Below are positions 34,380-44,559 of a stretch of DNA of 64,000 nucleotides, piece after piece. Position 1 is the stretch's first letter; each line of letters opens with the position of its first letter. The stretch is taken from assembly GCF_000276665.1 (NCBI RefSeq), contig NW_004955466.1, positions 10,509,214 through 10,573,213 on the forward strand, read 5' to 3'. The notes under the pieces were generated by a model. It saw only the letters and a list, made by a program, of their open reading frames with translations. It had not been told where the DNA came from and did not search any database. Made by a program: the position numbers and the translations under genes. Source of the DNA: Chinchilla lanigera. Its lineage: Eukaryota > Chordata > Mammalia > Rodentia > Chinchillidae.

Positions 34380-34900
34380 GTGATTAGTCACGTGAGAGCG
34401 CATAATAAGCATGGAAACCCCCACCCGCGAAGTGGGCCGGCGCACGGAAGGACCGACTGTCGAGTGCACGGCATGCTCGCACCCCCCCGCTCAGGCGCTG
34501 AATGGTGCAGTCCACCTGCTGGGCTCCACCCGGAAGTTGTCGCGGCAGCGCACTGGCGGTGTTCGCTTCTCGGTGGGGTGATCGGCGTTGCGCTGCGTCC
34601 TCGGCGCGCTGTGTCCCCGGGTCGGCCGGGTGCATGGGTCCTCACGGCGAGGGCCGGGGCCGGGCTCGGGGGCGCTCCGGGGGCCTCCGCGGCGGCGTCG
34701 CCGTGTTCGCCGCCGTGGCCGCGGTGTTCACCGTCACGCTGCCCCCGTCGGTGCCCGGGGGAGACTCGGGTAAAGTATGCGGGCCGCCGAGCTGAGCCGA
34801 GCCGAGCCGGGCTGGGCTGTCCGGGTCTGTGGCGCTCGGGCCTCGCCGCGCGGCGTCAGCCGATCCGCCGGAGCGGCCCAGGCGCCTCGCCACTCCCCCA
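34380..34900 (+). promoter_or_regulatory. Tmem260: CpG-island promoter and 5' UTR of Tmem260
   Basis: The only CpG-dense block in the window surrounds exon 1. Flanking DNA is AT-rich and CpG-poor, whereas here CG dinucleotides recur every few bases. No TATA box is evident, as expected for a broadly expressed gene. Two motifs stand out: GTCACGTGA at 34387-34395 (a CACGTG E-box with the flanks preferred by USF/TFEB/MITF factors) and an ETS/GABP-type CCGGAAGT at 34530-34537, about 100 bases before the start codon. Upstream ATGs lie at 34473 (other frame) and 34502 (in frame). The exact transcription start cannot be read from sequence. Confidence 0.85.
34634..34769 (+). CDS. Tmem260: Tmem260 exon 1 (coding part): N-terminus, first membrane segment and D-S-G-E loop
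   Basis: First coding exon of the TMEM260 protein O-mannosyltransferase (DUF2723 family). This is the ER enzyme known to add O-mannose to IPT domains of plexins and MET/RON receptors; human loss-of-function causes heart and renal defects. The exon encodes residues 1-45 plus one base. A short Arg/Gly-rich cytosolic tail (1-19) is followed by a hydrophobic segment (about 20-38) and then a D44-S45-G46-E47 loop completed by exon 2. An acidic first lumenal loop is typical of GT-C fold glycosyltransferases; a catalytic role here is inference. The donor is CGG|GTAAAG. The start at 34634 was chosen because the protein then begins M-G-P-H-G, as I recall the mammalian protein (M-S-P-H-G in human). Its Kozak context is weak (T at -3, G at +4). 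An in-frame ATG also exists at 34502. Codons are very GC-rich because of the CpG island. Confidence 0.93.
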
Positions 34901-36039
34901 GGTCGTTTTTCTGGGCCTGGGTTTCTATCTTCCTCTCCTCTGCAGTCTGCACGCATTACCGAGCCCTCTGTGTTTCATCCCGGAGGAGTCGCGGGTGTGC
35001 TGCAGAGCAGGTGGTGTGCGGAGAGGACGCGCCAGTGCCTGAGGAGCAGCTGTGTCTCACGTGGGGCTGAGTGATGGAGACAGTGCCGGGGAAATGAGAC
35101 CGAGATCGGGGTGGGTGGGTCAGCAGGTCAGGAAGGGCTTCCCGGAGGCGATGTTTTAGTTGCATATTGAGGAGCCGGCTAGGCAGAATATTTGGAGGGG
35201 AACCTTTAAAAAAATGGAAACACAATGCATCTTAAGGCTTGCTGCTTCTATGGGGAAAAATGCCTGGCTCTGAGCCGTGGAAATGATCCGCACACTCGTT
35301 CTGTGTTTGAGGCTAGAAGGAAGGTCCTGGTTGTGATTAGGGCTCCGCCTTACTGCCAAATCAAGTGATCCTCCAGGGATGCCCTATGGCCATTAGTTTT
35401 GTCTGAGTGGTGCTGTACCTTCAGGCAGGGGATCTGCGCCCTAAACAAGCGCTGTGCTGTGTGTCCCCTCCCAGCGTCTATTAGTCCGGGGCAGTTCTCC
35501 CGGAGCGCCCCTTTGGGCGAGGCCGCTGTCCTCCCAGGCTACGTTTGGGAGTGTCTGCTGCTGAGCTCAGTCCAGTCCTTGGCTGTGCTGGTCTCCTTAA
35601 GATAGCGGACTTCTGTCAAGAGAAGGCGATAGCGCCCCTGTCTGACACCTGTCATTTTGTACCCTAATCCTGGAAGTGGTATGCCACGGCCCCGTTTTAT
35701 TCCTCAAAGTCAGTAAGTCCAGCCCAGTTCAAGGGGAGAGGATTACAGCAGGAGTAGGGGATTATTGGGGGCCGTCTGCAGAGCCGCCCACCACATCAAG
35801 GACCCTTGATGTTCCATTTTCCAGCTCATTACCTTCGCTTTTTCTTGTCCTGTTGAACAAGTAGGAGTGGTTTCATTAGTGTAGTAGGGACCACGTTTCC
35901 AAGATTTATATTACAATGGAAGTAGCTTCGTGTTTGTTTTAACACTGGGAAGCAGTCAGAGCTTAGTTTTGTTTCTTAAAATAGCTACTTAGAATTGCTT
36001 GGGCCTGCAGTATAGGGCAGGATGAGGGTGATCACCGGG

Positions 36040-36215
36040 ACTTACAGAGCACCGAACTAGGTGCCAGGTACTGCTCCAAGTGCTTGATGCGGGTCACTGA
36101 TTTATGCCTTCCATCTACCCTGAGAGGTGGGCAGTGTTATCCTCCAGTTATAGAGGAGAAAACTAAAGCTGTGGCCGAGTCGCAGCAGGGAAGGGCCGGC
36201 AGGGAAAGAACTCAA
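36040..36215 (+). repeat. MIR SINE in Tmem260 intron 1
   Basis: 'GAACTAGGTGCCAGGTACTG', 'CCAAGTGCTTGATGCGGG', 'CAGTTATAGAGGAGAAAACT' in MIR order. Confidence 0.8.
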
Positions 36216-37332
36216 GTAGGTTAACTTGTAGAACATGGTCTTGGAACTTCTACTCTTTGTAAAAGAAAGTTAGGAAATTCTTTGTTAAATCTGCCACCAC
36301 ATACACGGTGATAGTTAAAGTCTGTGGTTGTTAAGCGTGTTTTTATTAATACTACATTTTTTTCCCCAAAACAACAAAGTTAATGTATTTACTTTGAGTT
36401 ACCAAATTTTTCAAGTATTCTCATCTGTTTAGGTCGATCAAACTAGTGGTTGCTTCTAATTTTTTGATGCTTACTTTTGGGAATGATTAATAAGCTTTTC
36501 CAACTACACGGCAATACTTATGGAAATTTGTTTAATTATAGCTGTGGCAATTTTATATGTTGAATGTACTGTTCTCCTTGAATGTTTATGAAATATATTT
36601 TCTATCAATAAACAACCCATCTCCAAACCAAAATAAAGCATGTATTCTTCTTCCTGTTAAGTCTTAATTTATACTCCATAAATCCATCACATTGTGTGGC
36701 TTGCCACAATTATTTTTTGTTCTACTTGACACATATAGTTCATTTATGAGCAGGAGTGGGAATGTAGTCTTTACTAAGTTAACATGTATGGTGATGTATT
36801 TTGAATGCACTGTAGTTAACAGACCAATTTTATGGCACTGTAGTAGTATAATTAACATTTAAAAAGTTAAAGTCTCTGCATGCCACACCACAAAGCTGTG
36901 AGTCTTCAATCTGAGTGTACTTCAGAATTCCTCAGAAGACTTGGGCCACAGTGCCAAAGGATCCTATTAGGCCAGGGAGTTTTGGAGTAGGGTCAGGAAA
37001 TCTTCCATTAAAACAAAGCAACACGATGACCACCAGGTAGATGTCATGTGGGACTTGATTTTGAGGAAACTCCAGTGTGGAGTTGGGTGTAAACAAGTAC
37101 TTCAGAGGCTGTTTTGTGTTTTTTGTTTTTGTTTTTTTTTTTTTTACTATTCACTTACTCTTTTTCTCACTTTCGAATTTAGAAGCATTATTTCCCTTTA
37201 GCTGTTTATTCCAGAGTAGGTACATGATAGGCTTTGAGTAGTGGCATCTTTTCTGTTTGGATTTAAGTTTAACATTTAATAAGAGTTAATGGAAGTTTGT
37301 TAAATTGTAGATTTATTTTTATAGAAGTACTA

Positions 37333-37457
37333 ATTTTTTTTCTTAAGACAGCCTCTCACTATATAGTCTGTGCTGGCCTTGAACCTACTATGTAGCCTGG
37401 GCTGGCCTGGAATTTGCAGTGCTCCTGCCCTTACAGCCTGTGTCACCACACCTGGCC
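37333..37457 (-). repeat. B1 SINE, minus strand
   Basis: T-run, then AGACAGCCTCTCACTATATAG, GCCTTGAACCTACTATGTAG and 'CACCACACCTGGCC', the reverse complement of a B1. Confidence 0.88.
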
Positions 37458-37697
37458 AGAAAAAGCTGCTTTTTTTTTTTTAAGTGGTAAAACTAAGCTA
37501 GAGAAAATCAGCTATTTTTTCTTAATGTTAAGTATAGTTTACATTTTAAATGGAAGAGAATAACAAAAAGCTAGTCCAAACAGTTGGGGGGTCAGAGGAC
37601 ATAGAGCTAACCCACTATGGAGTGAAACTATAAAATCATGTTTGTGAGTAGTTACAAGGGAAGAATTGTTCACATTTTTGGACCAAACAGTTGCCTT

Positions 37698-37880
37698 TTG
37701 TGATGGTGCGTGCCTGTACACCAAACTACTCAGGAAGCTGACTCAGGAAGATTGCAACTTCCATGTCCAGCCTAGGCAACTCACACCTAGCTCAAAAAAC
37801 TATAAAGAAGGCTGGGGGTGTGGCTCAGTGGTAGAATACTTGCCTGGCCTTTGAGAGTCCCTGGTTCAGTTTCTAGCAAT
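37698..37880 (+). repeat. B1-ID dimeric SINE
   Basis: B1 part (GTGATGGTGCGTGCCTGTAC … CAGCCTAGGCAACTCAC), an A-rich linker, then an ID part (GGCTGGGGGTGTGGCTCAG … TCCCTGGTTCAGTTTCTAGC). Confidence 0.88.
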
Positions 37881-37884
37881 GGCT

Positions 37885-37938
37885 GGGGTGGGGTTGGGTG
37901 TGTGGGGTAGGGTGGGGTGAGGTGGGATTGGGTGGGGG
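37885..37938 (+). repeat. G-rich tract with G-quadruplex potential
   Basis: At least eight runs of three to five G separated by 1-5 bases (GGGGTGGGGTTGGG, GGGGTAGGGTGGGG, GGGATTGGGTGGGGG) on the coding strand of intron 1, grown from the 3' end of the dimeric SINE. Confidence 0.9.
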
Positions 37939-39216
37939 AATAGTACCTTGCTTTCCAAGGGGCTGGCCACTTGTGCTCTTAAGTAACAGAAGGAGCTGCA
38001 GATAGCAATATGCATCTGTGGATGCCCTTAGGGGCTCCAAAGGTCTGTGTTCCAGGCTTGAATTAAATTCTTAGTGTGTGGTCGAGGAGGGTGGTGATGT
38101 CTTGGCGGGATCCTGGAATGGTGAGATAATATTTTTAAACTTGGTGAGAGAGAGATGAGGACAACGACAAGTAGCCAGAGTACGAGGCCATCTATGGAAG
38201 TGCCAGAGAGGCTAGGCAGGTTCTGTAGAGGAGAAAGAAGCGGCTAGTTCTGGTTGGGAGGGAGGTGTGTGAGGAAAGCAGTCACTGAGCAGGTGGCAGT
38301 TGAACTAGGCCTTGAAGGATGTAGGGGAGGATGCTGGGAAAACATGTGGGGGAGAAAGTGAGTGAGAAGAGGTGCAAAAGAGGACCCCTCCAGAGGAGCC
38401 CTGGGCATGGGCTTTCACTGGGTGTCAGACACAAGCCTGGGACAGGGACTCTGAATGGCTTTCTGAGGAATCTGAACTTCATTCAGTAAAGGGCGAGCAG
38501 CCTCCGAGGTTCCACCTAGGCATGGGAACATGTCTCAGTGTGTGGACAAGGGGCGGGAGGGTGGCAGGAGCAAATAATTTCAGTATGAAGATGAGTTAAA
38601 CTTACCCACCAAGTCTGTGCAGGCCAGAGCAGGAAAAGGTGTAAATTGTAGGTGGGGCAGTAGAAACGAAAAGCAGAGTAGTGGTGTCTATTGAAGGGTA
38701 GAAAATGGACGTTAGTACTTTTCTAAATAAGTAATAGTAACTTTCACAGATCATCCATGCTGACTGATTTCTAGCTTTGTACTGCACTGCAGTGTACAGG
38801 AAAGAGTCAGAAATGGTCTGTGTTCTCTGGACACTTAAATTGTTAGCAAATAGGCATTGAATTACTGCATCATAATTTTTAGTAATAATCCCAGGAACTC
38901 TGTGTAAAGAATATAATGAGTCACTTGTTTAGGAAAATGTACTACTGTAGAGTTTATCAAAAGACCCTAGATGCAAATTGATGATACCGAACATAATGAA
39001 TGCAGACAAGGACCCAAGGCAGTGTCCAAGCCGCAGGCTTCCACGCATTTTATATGTCCTGAAGTTGCTTGTTCATAGCTTGTGATTATTTCATGGGAGA
39101 ACACAGCACATTACACTAATGTTAAGTGAAAGTTTTTCTATATGAGCAACGAGAGATGACATAGGAGGGAAAATAAGTTTTTTTAAAAAACCAGAGTTCA
39201 CCTGTATTTCCACTGA

Positions 39217-39276
39217 CCAGTTATTAAAAGCAATCAAAGACAGTGGCCAGTTATTAAAAATGATCAAAGATAGTTT
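39217..39276. repeat. 30-base tandem duplication upstream of exon 2
   Basis: CCAGTTATTAAAAGCAATCA at 39217 is repeated as CCAGTTATTAAAAATGATCA at 39247; the two 30-base units differ at a few positions. Confidence 0.9.
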
Positions 39277-39456
39277 GTTCAATGAGACCTAAAGGGGAAG
39301 TATTCTTAGACTATTTCACGCTGTTAAATCTCTACAGATTTAGTTTGATCCAGTCAAATTAATGCAAAACCCCCATGCAAGCATTTGGATTTTGGAAACT
39401 TGGGAGGAGTGTCATTCTGTAATAGTAATTATTGGTTTTACATTATTTTTTCACAG

Positions 39457-39488
39457 GGGAGCTGATCACAGCCGCACATGAGCTTGGA
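39457..39488 (+). CDS. Tmem260: Tmem260 exon 2 (32-base micro-exon), residues 46-56
   Basis: A 32-base exon between a TTTTTTCACAG acceptor and a GTAAGT donor, so too short for any ORF scan. It completes Gly46 and encodes G-E-L-I-T-A-A-H-E-L-G. This joins exon 1 (…G-G-D-S) to exon 3 (V-A-H-P-P-G-Y-P…) with no frame break. It supplies the Glu of the D-S-G-E motif and the start of the conserved [14 protein letters not shown] stretch that marks DUF2723 proteins. It enters in phase 1 and leaves in phase 0. The exon is called from the exact fit of both splice sites, reading frame and family sequence. It is not alternatively skippable without a frameshift, since 32 is not a multiple of 3. Confidence 0.92.
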
Positions 39489-40197
39489 GTAAGTATTAGT
39501 TTTATTGTTTAATCAATGCTCTCATTAACAGTGTTAGGAATTAAGAAAGTTTAATTAAGCATGGAATAAAGTAGATTAATTTATTTTCAAACCCTAGTTT
39601 TTAGTAACTTATAAGTACAGTACGTGACAATTTACTAAGTTTTAAATCCAATTAAACTCAATTGTAAAGCAAAGCCTCTACTATATATATGGTAGCTGGC
39701 CTATTATCACCCCAAATTTTGTTTAAGCTGTGGAGAATAAAATAAATCGGGTTAACAGTTTTAATAAGTTTATTATTCAATAAACTTTATTATAGTGCAT
39801 GATCCCTTTAAGCAAGACCTTAGGACTGTCAGCATCGTGGTAATCCGATAGCAGTGTGGTCCTTTCAACTTTCTAGCCAAGATGATATTGCAGAACCTGC
39901 TTTTTTTGTCTTTTAAATGACCCTGGTACTGTGAGCCTAGAAAACAAACTGCTGATCAACTGACAGGGAAATATGTCACCCTTTCTCTAGGTAAGATGCT
40001 GCATAGTAGACACTGGTAAATCCACTAAGGAAAATATTTCTTTGTACTGGCGCAGGAGCACCACCGTAGGGAACCACCTTCACCCATGCAGTCCTTGTCG
40101 CTTTTGACGTGCCTGAGAAGAGGGCTGCTTTTGGATTCAAGCCAGTGTGACGCTCCTGGCCCGGATGCAAACCTTCTAACTTGCCGATTTTCCGTAG
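39489..40197 (+). other. Tmem260 intron 2 (709 bases)
   Basis: A short AT-rich intron from GTAAGT to CCGTAG. It contains no recognisable repeat. The 76-codon minus-strand frame at 39976-40206 has no known relative that I can identify and is treated as chance. Confidence 0.85.
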
Positions 40198-40349
40198 GTT
40201 GCCCATCCTCCTGGCTACCCTTTGTTCACACTAGTGGCTAAGCTGGCGATGACACTGTTGCCTTTTGGGACAGTTGCCTACCGGGTCAATCTCCTCTGTG
40301 GCTTATTTGGAGCAGTGGCTGCCGCATTACTGTTTTTCACCGTTTTCAG
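40198..40349 (+). CDS. Tmem260: Tmem260 exon 3: H-P-P-G-Y-P motif and second membrane segment, residues 57-107
   Basis: A 152-base exon with acceptor CCGTAG|GTT and donor CAG|GTACAG, entering in phase 0 and leaving with two bases of Arg107. It begins V-A-H-P-P-G-Y-P, the most recognisable motif of the DUF2723/TMEM260 family. This is followed by an amphipathic stretch and by a hydrophobic segment (about residues 88-105, [17 protein letters not shown]) that should be a membrane helix. The two other frames are shadow ORFs. No stops or frameshifts are seen, and the residues fit an intact, functional gene. Intron 2 before it is only 709 bases and intron 3 after it is 16.3 kb. Confidence 0.94.
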
Positions 40350-43300
40350 GTACAGTAGTGGAGGAGTTAAATTTAATTGTGAGTAATTGGAGATGTGGTT
40401 TCTTATGGACAGTTGCAGCCAAGGGTTTCCCTAAGGCCTACGATTTCACCTTGTGACTATACAGTCACGCCGTGTACGTGCGAGCCTGCACGTGATTGCA
40501 CAGTTGGTGCTGCTTCGTACAGGGGAGTGAAGGCTCTTTGGTTAGGCAGAGCTAATGAGGTTTGTCATTTTAGGAAGATGCAGATGGGCCAGTTTAATCC
40601 AGCAGTACGAAGTTCATCGGTCGGTAAATGGTAAATATCATGTAATTACTCACAACACTGCTGACGGGCAGCAGTCCATCAAGCTGGCCTGAATCTGCAT
40701 GTGTTACATTCTAAATACTCTAAATGTGTGTTGTGTACTTTTTGAAATGAAGTTGTTGGCCAAGAAAGTGACGTTTGGGATGTGGTGTGTTAATGTTTCA
40801 CTTTGTTCTATGACAGCCCTAGGGAAGGTAAGCAAATTAGCCCTGTTTACTTCGTTGAGGGAAAGCTTTCTTAGTATAGGAGCCACCCAGCTTTTAAAAT
40901 TAGGTCATTAGTTTAGGATATTGGTTAGCTCATGTGTCTTTGATGTTTTTGTCTTCTTTATTCTTAACATAGTCTAACCAGTGCCCAAGAGGATGATAAT
41001 GAAAAACACAAATTATGCTTGGTGAAAAGGGAAAAATAAAGCACTTCTTCGAAAAACTTTGGACCCTTTTTGATTTTTAAAAAACCAAATCAGTTTGTGT
41101 GTCGAAATAGTATAATTTGGATAGACATGATTTCAAATGTTAGTTTTTAGAGACCAACAGTTGCAGTGTAATAGCCTTAATACTGCCCTTCAGCTAAATT
41201 CTTTCCAAATTCCTTTTTAACTATTTATAGGAAGGTAGAAGTTAACATACTTGTAACTCTAAAGTTTACATTTAAATCTATTTGTAGAGAACTTTCAAAT
41301 TCAAATATTCTAATTGTCGATCATTTACTACATTTTTATCTATCTAGTTTACTTTTATTTAACATTACATGTTTTTAGTGACAGCCAAATCTATGAAAGG
41401 CTTAAAATAACATGTCTAGATTGGTTAGTGTTATGCATATATACTCTTTCTAAGTGGTTAGAATAATTTTGATTAGAATTATTTCTTCTGAGTCTTTTAT
41501 AATTAAGAATTATCAGTATTTCCATCAATAGAGATGTTGATCTTTTCTTCTATAAATATCTTCGTTGAAATTTGGAACTTGATTCGTTCTATTTTGAATG
41601 TGTAAATTGTTCAGCTTTACAAGACATTTTAAGACTTAACACCTGTTTTAGTATTTCATCTGTTTTTTAGCTCTTTTATATAGCATATGTATGTATTTAA
41701 ATACTACATAAACATAAGTGCTTTTAGGCAAATGAAGTGATTCATTTTCTAAAACTTTTCCATGTTTGTTAACATACTGTTGATGCCACACCATATGAGA
41801 ACCACTATAAGAATTATATACAAAATTTTTTCAGAATCTGAACAGCTTTGGACAGTTCTTTTGAGCTGTGCACATTTAAAATTAGGCTTTATTATGTTGA
41901 CTGTATGACTTTTAGATAGGCACACTAGCCTGTGACCCTTTTAATATATAGCATTAAAAATATATTTTTATACTTGCTGACATGTGTTTTAAATCAAAAT
42001 TCTAAAAAAAAAAGATCAAAATTCTAATACTACTAAACAGGGTATTTGAGTGGCTTTACTACTACTTTGGGAAAGTTGCTTTCTTTCCAGAAAGAGATCT
42101 AACAGTATTATCTCTCCCATACATTTTACTTTGAAAATACTTCACTATTTTGAATACAAATAATTGACAAGTTACATGTCCTTGGGGAACAACCTAGTTC
42201 AAGTGGCAGATCTGTTCTGTCAAACAATAAACGCCCTTGAAGGGAGAAGCCATCTCTATGGTAATAGGACTAACAGTAGCCTATTGATTGAGTGGAAGAA
42301 GACGTTATACAATGTCAGCTGGCTTGTTACAATTTCATTTGTTGTACGACCTGAACTTAACCTCTGAAACCTTTCTCCTGTGAACGTAAACCCAACAGCA
42401 CGACGGTTTTTGTACAGCCATTACTCTGCTAGCTTTTTCTCAGTCCTCGCACACAGTAAAAGCGTTCCTGTCCAGGTTGACTCCTTCACCAGAATCTGTT
42501 TAGGAGATAGTTCCCTACTTCATTCATTTAGAGACCAAATCATCGTTCCGTTCTGCTGAATATCAGAGGGCTTGATCTGGGAAACAGCTTTATCCTTTCT
42601 TTCCCCCATCACTTAAGAGAACATTACTGTACATGTGGGATTAGTGCTGACTGGTGTGCAGGAAATTAATTCTTTTAACAGGTTTAGGGTTTTTTTTCAG
42701 GTAATTGTTCACATAGCATTCACTATATTTAGCTCTTGGGGTGGACATAAAGACCTTCTATACCTTTTAAACAAAGATTATATTTCAGAAGCAAATTTCT
42801 GTTTAAATGTGTTGATGTTAAAAGCTCCATTTTTTTTCAGTAAACATGGCTTAGATTGAAAGAACAATTTATTCGTTGTTTCCAATAACTATGTAATTTG
42901 TGCTTTTCTTGCTTTTCTCTCTTGCTTTTAAAAGCCATAAGATGTCATTAACACTGCATTTTTTTGTCAATCTTTCCTAATGGTTGCGCAAGAACTCATT
43001 TCTATTCGCTTTTCTCTAATGTGGAAAGTATGTGAGTAAAACAGCACAGTGAAATGTGTCACTGTAGTTTATTGAATTAAAAATAGTAATATTCTGGCAG
43101 TTTCTGTATTTATTTATGGATTGTCCCCTTCAGGGGCATTTTTAAACGTGCATTATGTTAGAAGAGTTTAATATATTTCCTTTATATGAAATAATACTCA
43201 TTTAATTTTATCTATATATTTAAGCTCTATAATGAAGTTAGGGATTTATGGGAACTGAGGTTTTCTATTTTAAGACCCTTGAAATAAACAATTTTTAAAT

Positions 43301-44559
43301 TTAATAGTATATTTACAGTGTCATATTCTATTTGAATTTCACAAATCCTATTAATATAAAATTAAAAATTTATAAGTGATATAAATCACAAATATGAACA
43401 CCACTTAACTGTGCTCAATACTTGCATTTCAAAATTATGTTCTGGAAAACGGAAAGGTCCTGTGTAGTACATGGGGAGGAGTGCTGAGGGCACCATCCTC
43501 CAGCATCTCTGTGCTGACATTTTGTATGTTCTGGTATCACTAAAAGAGAAGGGATATCTTGAGAGCATTGCACGATGGTGCAGGGAAGAGTTAACTTGCT
43601 TATGATCTCAGATGACAGCATATCTTAATTATTTTGGTCGTTACAGGACAGGGAATATATCCTCGACAGGCTTTATAGTCAGTGTATCCTTTTCAAACTA
43701 TTCGTGGAAAGTGGAACTATGGAAAGGCAGAAGGAGGATAGCAAGTTTGAGCCCAGTGTGGGCAGTTTAGCAACTTAGACCCTGTGTCCAACTAAAAAAA
43801 TACAAAGAAGGGCTGAGGATGTAGCTGAGTGCAAAGGCCTTGGGTTCAATTCCCAGGAAGTACAAGAAAAAAAAGTTTGTTTAACATTTGTGAATTGAAA
43901 GTAAAACTCTTAGTTTTTATCATCAAAATTTAGTGTATTTTTTTAAGTAAGGTAAAGTCACTATTTAATAAGCAGTTTTTCAGATTTCTTTTTCTAACAG
44001 GCACTATTTCTGGAAGCTTGCATAAAAACACTAATACCACTAACATTGTATAGTAAAAAACCATATCTCTTAAGGTCAAGTAGGTTCCCTAGAATATATG
44101 AATATTAATAATTAAAACTATTGAAACTATGCCTCTGTACTACAAAAAAACTTAGAAATTTCAGCAATACTTAAATATCTTCTGGTAGATTATTTCATGC
44201 CTGTATTTCATGCATAGGACTTTCTTGTTTTTATGTTTTGTATTTCTAAACCTTATGTTGCTGCTAAAAATTAATTTGATTATAGTTTTGGAAAGCAAGT
44301 ACGTGATTCTGGGCCCATGTCTGCTATTCTTATAGCTTCCATTAGGATTCCATTCAATAAAGAATAGAAAATTAAAATGGTATACCTTAGAGAATTCAGA
44401 ATCTCCTGCTTAAGGGACGTTTGGATTTTCCAGCTCAAAGAGTATTTTAGATTATTGCCATAGAGAATAATGTGAAGCTCTTCCTAATTTCAGAAGTGAC
44501 TATGCATAAGTAACAAATAGTCACCAAGTTTTTGTAGTTGGAGAAGAATGGGAAGTACT
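40350..44559 (+). other. Tmem260 intron 3, first part: mostly AT-rich unique sequence
   Basis: Starts with the GTACAG donor. It is unusually poor in young repeats; the only SINE recognised is a truncated B1-ID dimer at 43720-43877. The stretch at 42160-42620 is repeat-free, less AT-rich than its surroundings, and holds SOX/FOX-like AACAATAAAC, so it may be conserved. No exon is recognised. Confidence 0.7.
43720..43877 (+). repeat. Truncated B1-ID dimeric SINE
   Basis: Partial B1 (GGAGGATAGCAAGTTTGAGC … CTTAGACCCTGTGTCC), an A-rich linker, then an ID part (GGGCTGAGGATGTAGCTGAG … GGGTTCAATTCCCAGG). Confidence 0.85.

Larger units (their letters stand above)
34770..39456 (+). other. Tmem260 intron 1 (4,687 bases)
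   Basis: Bounded by GTAAAG and TTTTTTCACAG. It contains the tail of the CpG island, a MIR (36040-36215), a minus-strand B1 (37333-37457), a B1-ID dimer (37698-37880) with a G-rich tract (37885-37938), and a 30-base tandem duplication (39217-39276). The rest (about 34.9-36.0, 36.2-37.3 and 37.95-39.2 kb) is unique-looking DNA. The part at 38.1-38.6 kb has the GC-rich, GA-skewed look of an ancient diverged repeat. No further exon is recognised. Confidence 0.85.

Noticed and set aside
34344..35042. 232-codon + strand frame across exon 1 in another frame
   Set aside because: CpG-island DNA has few stop codons, and the frame runs through the exon 1 donor into the intron. The residues are low-complexity Arg/Pro/Gly with no recognisable domain, while the Tmem260 frame explains the exon fully.
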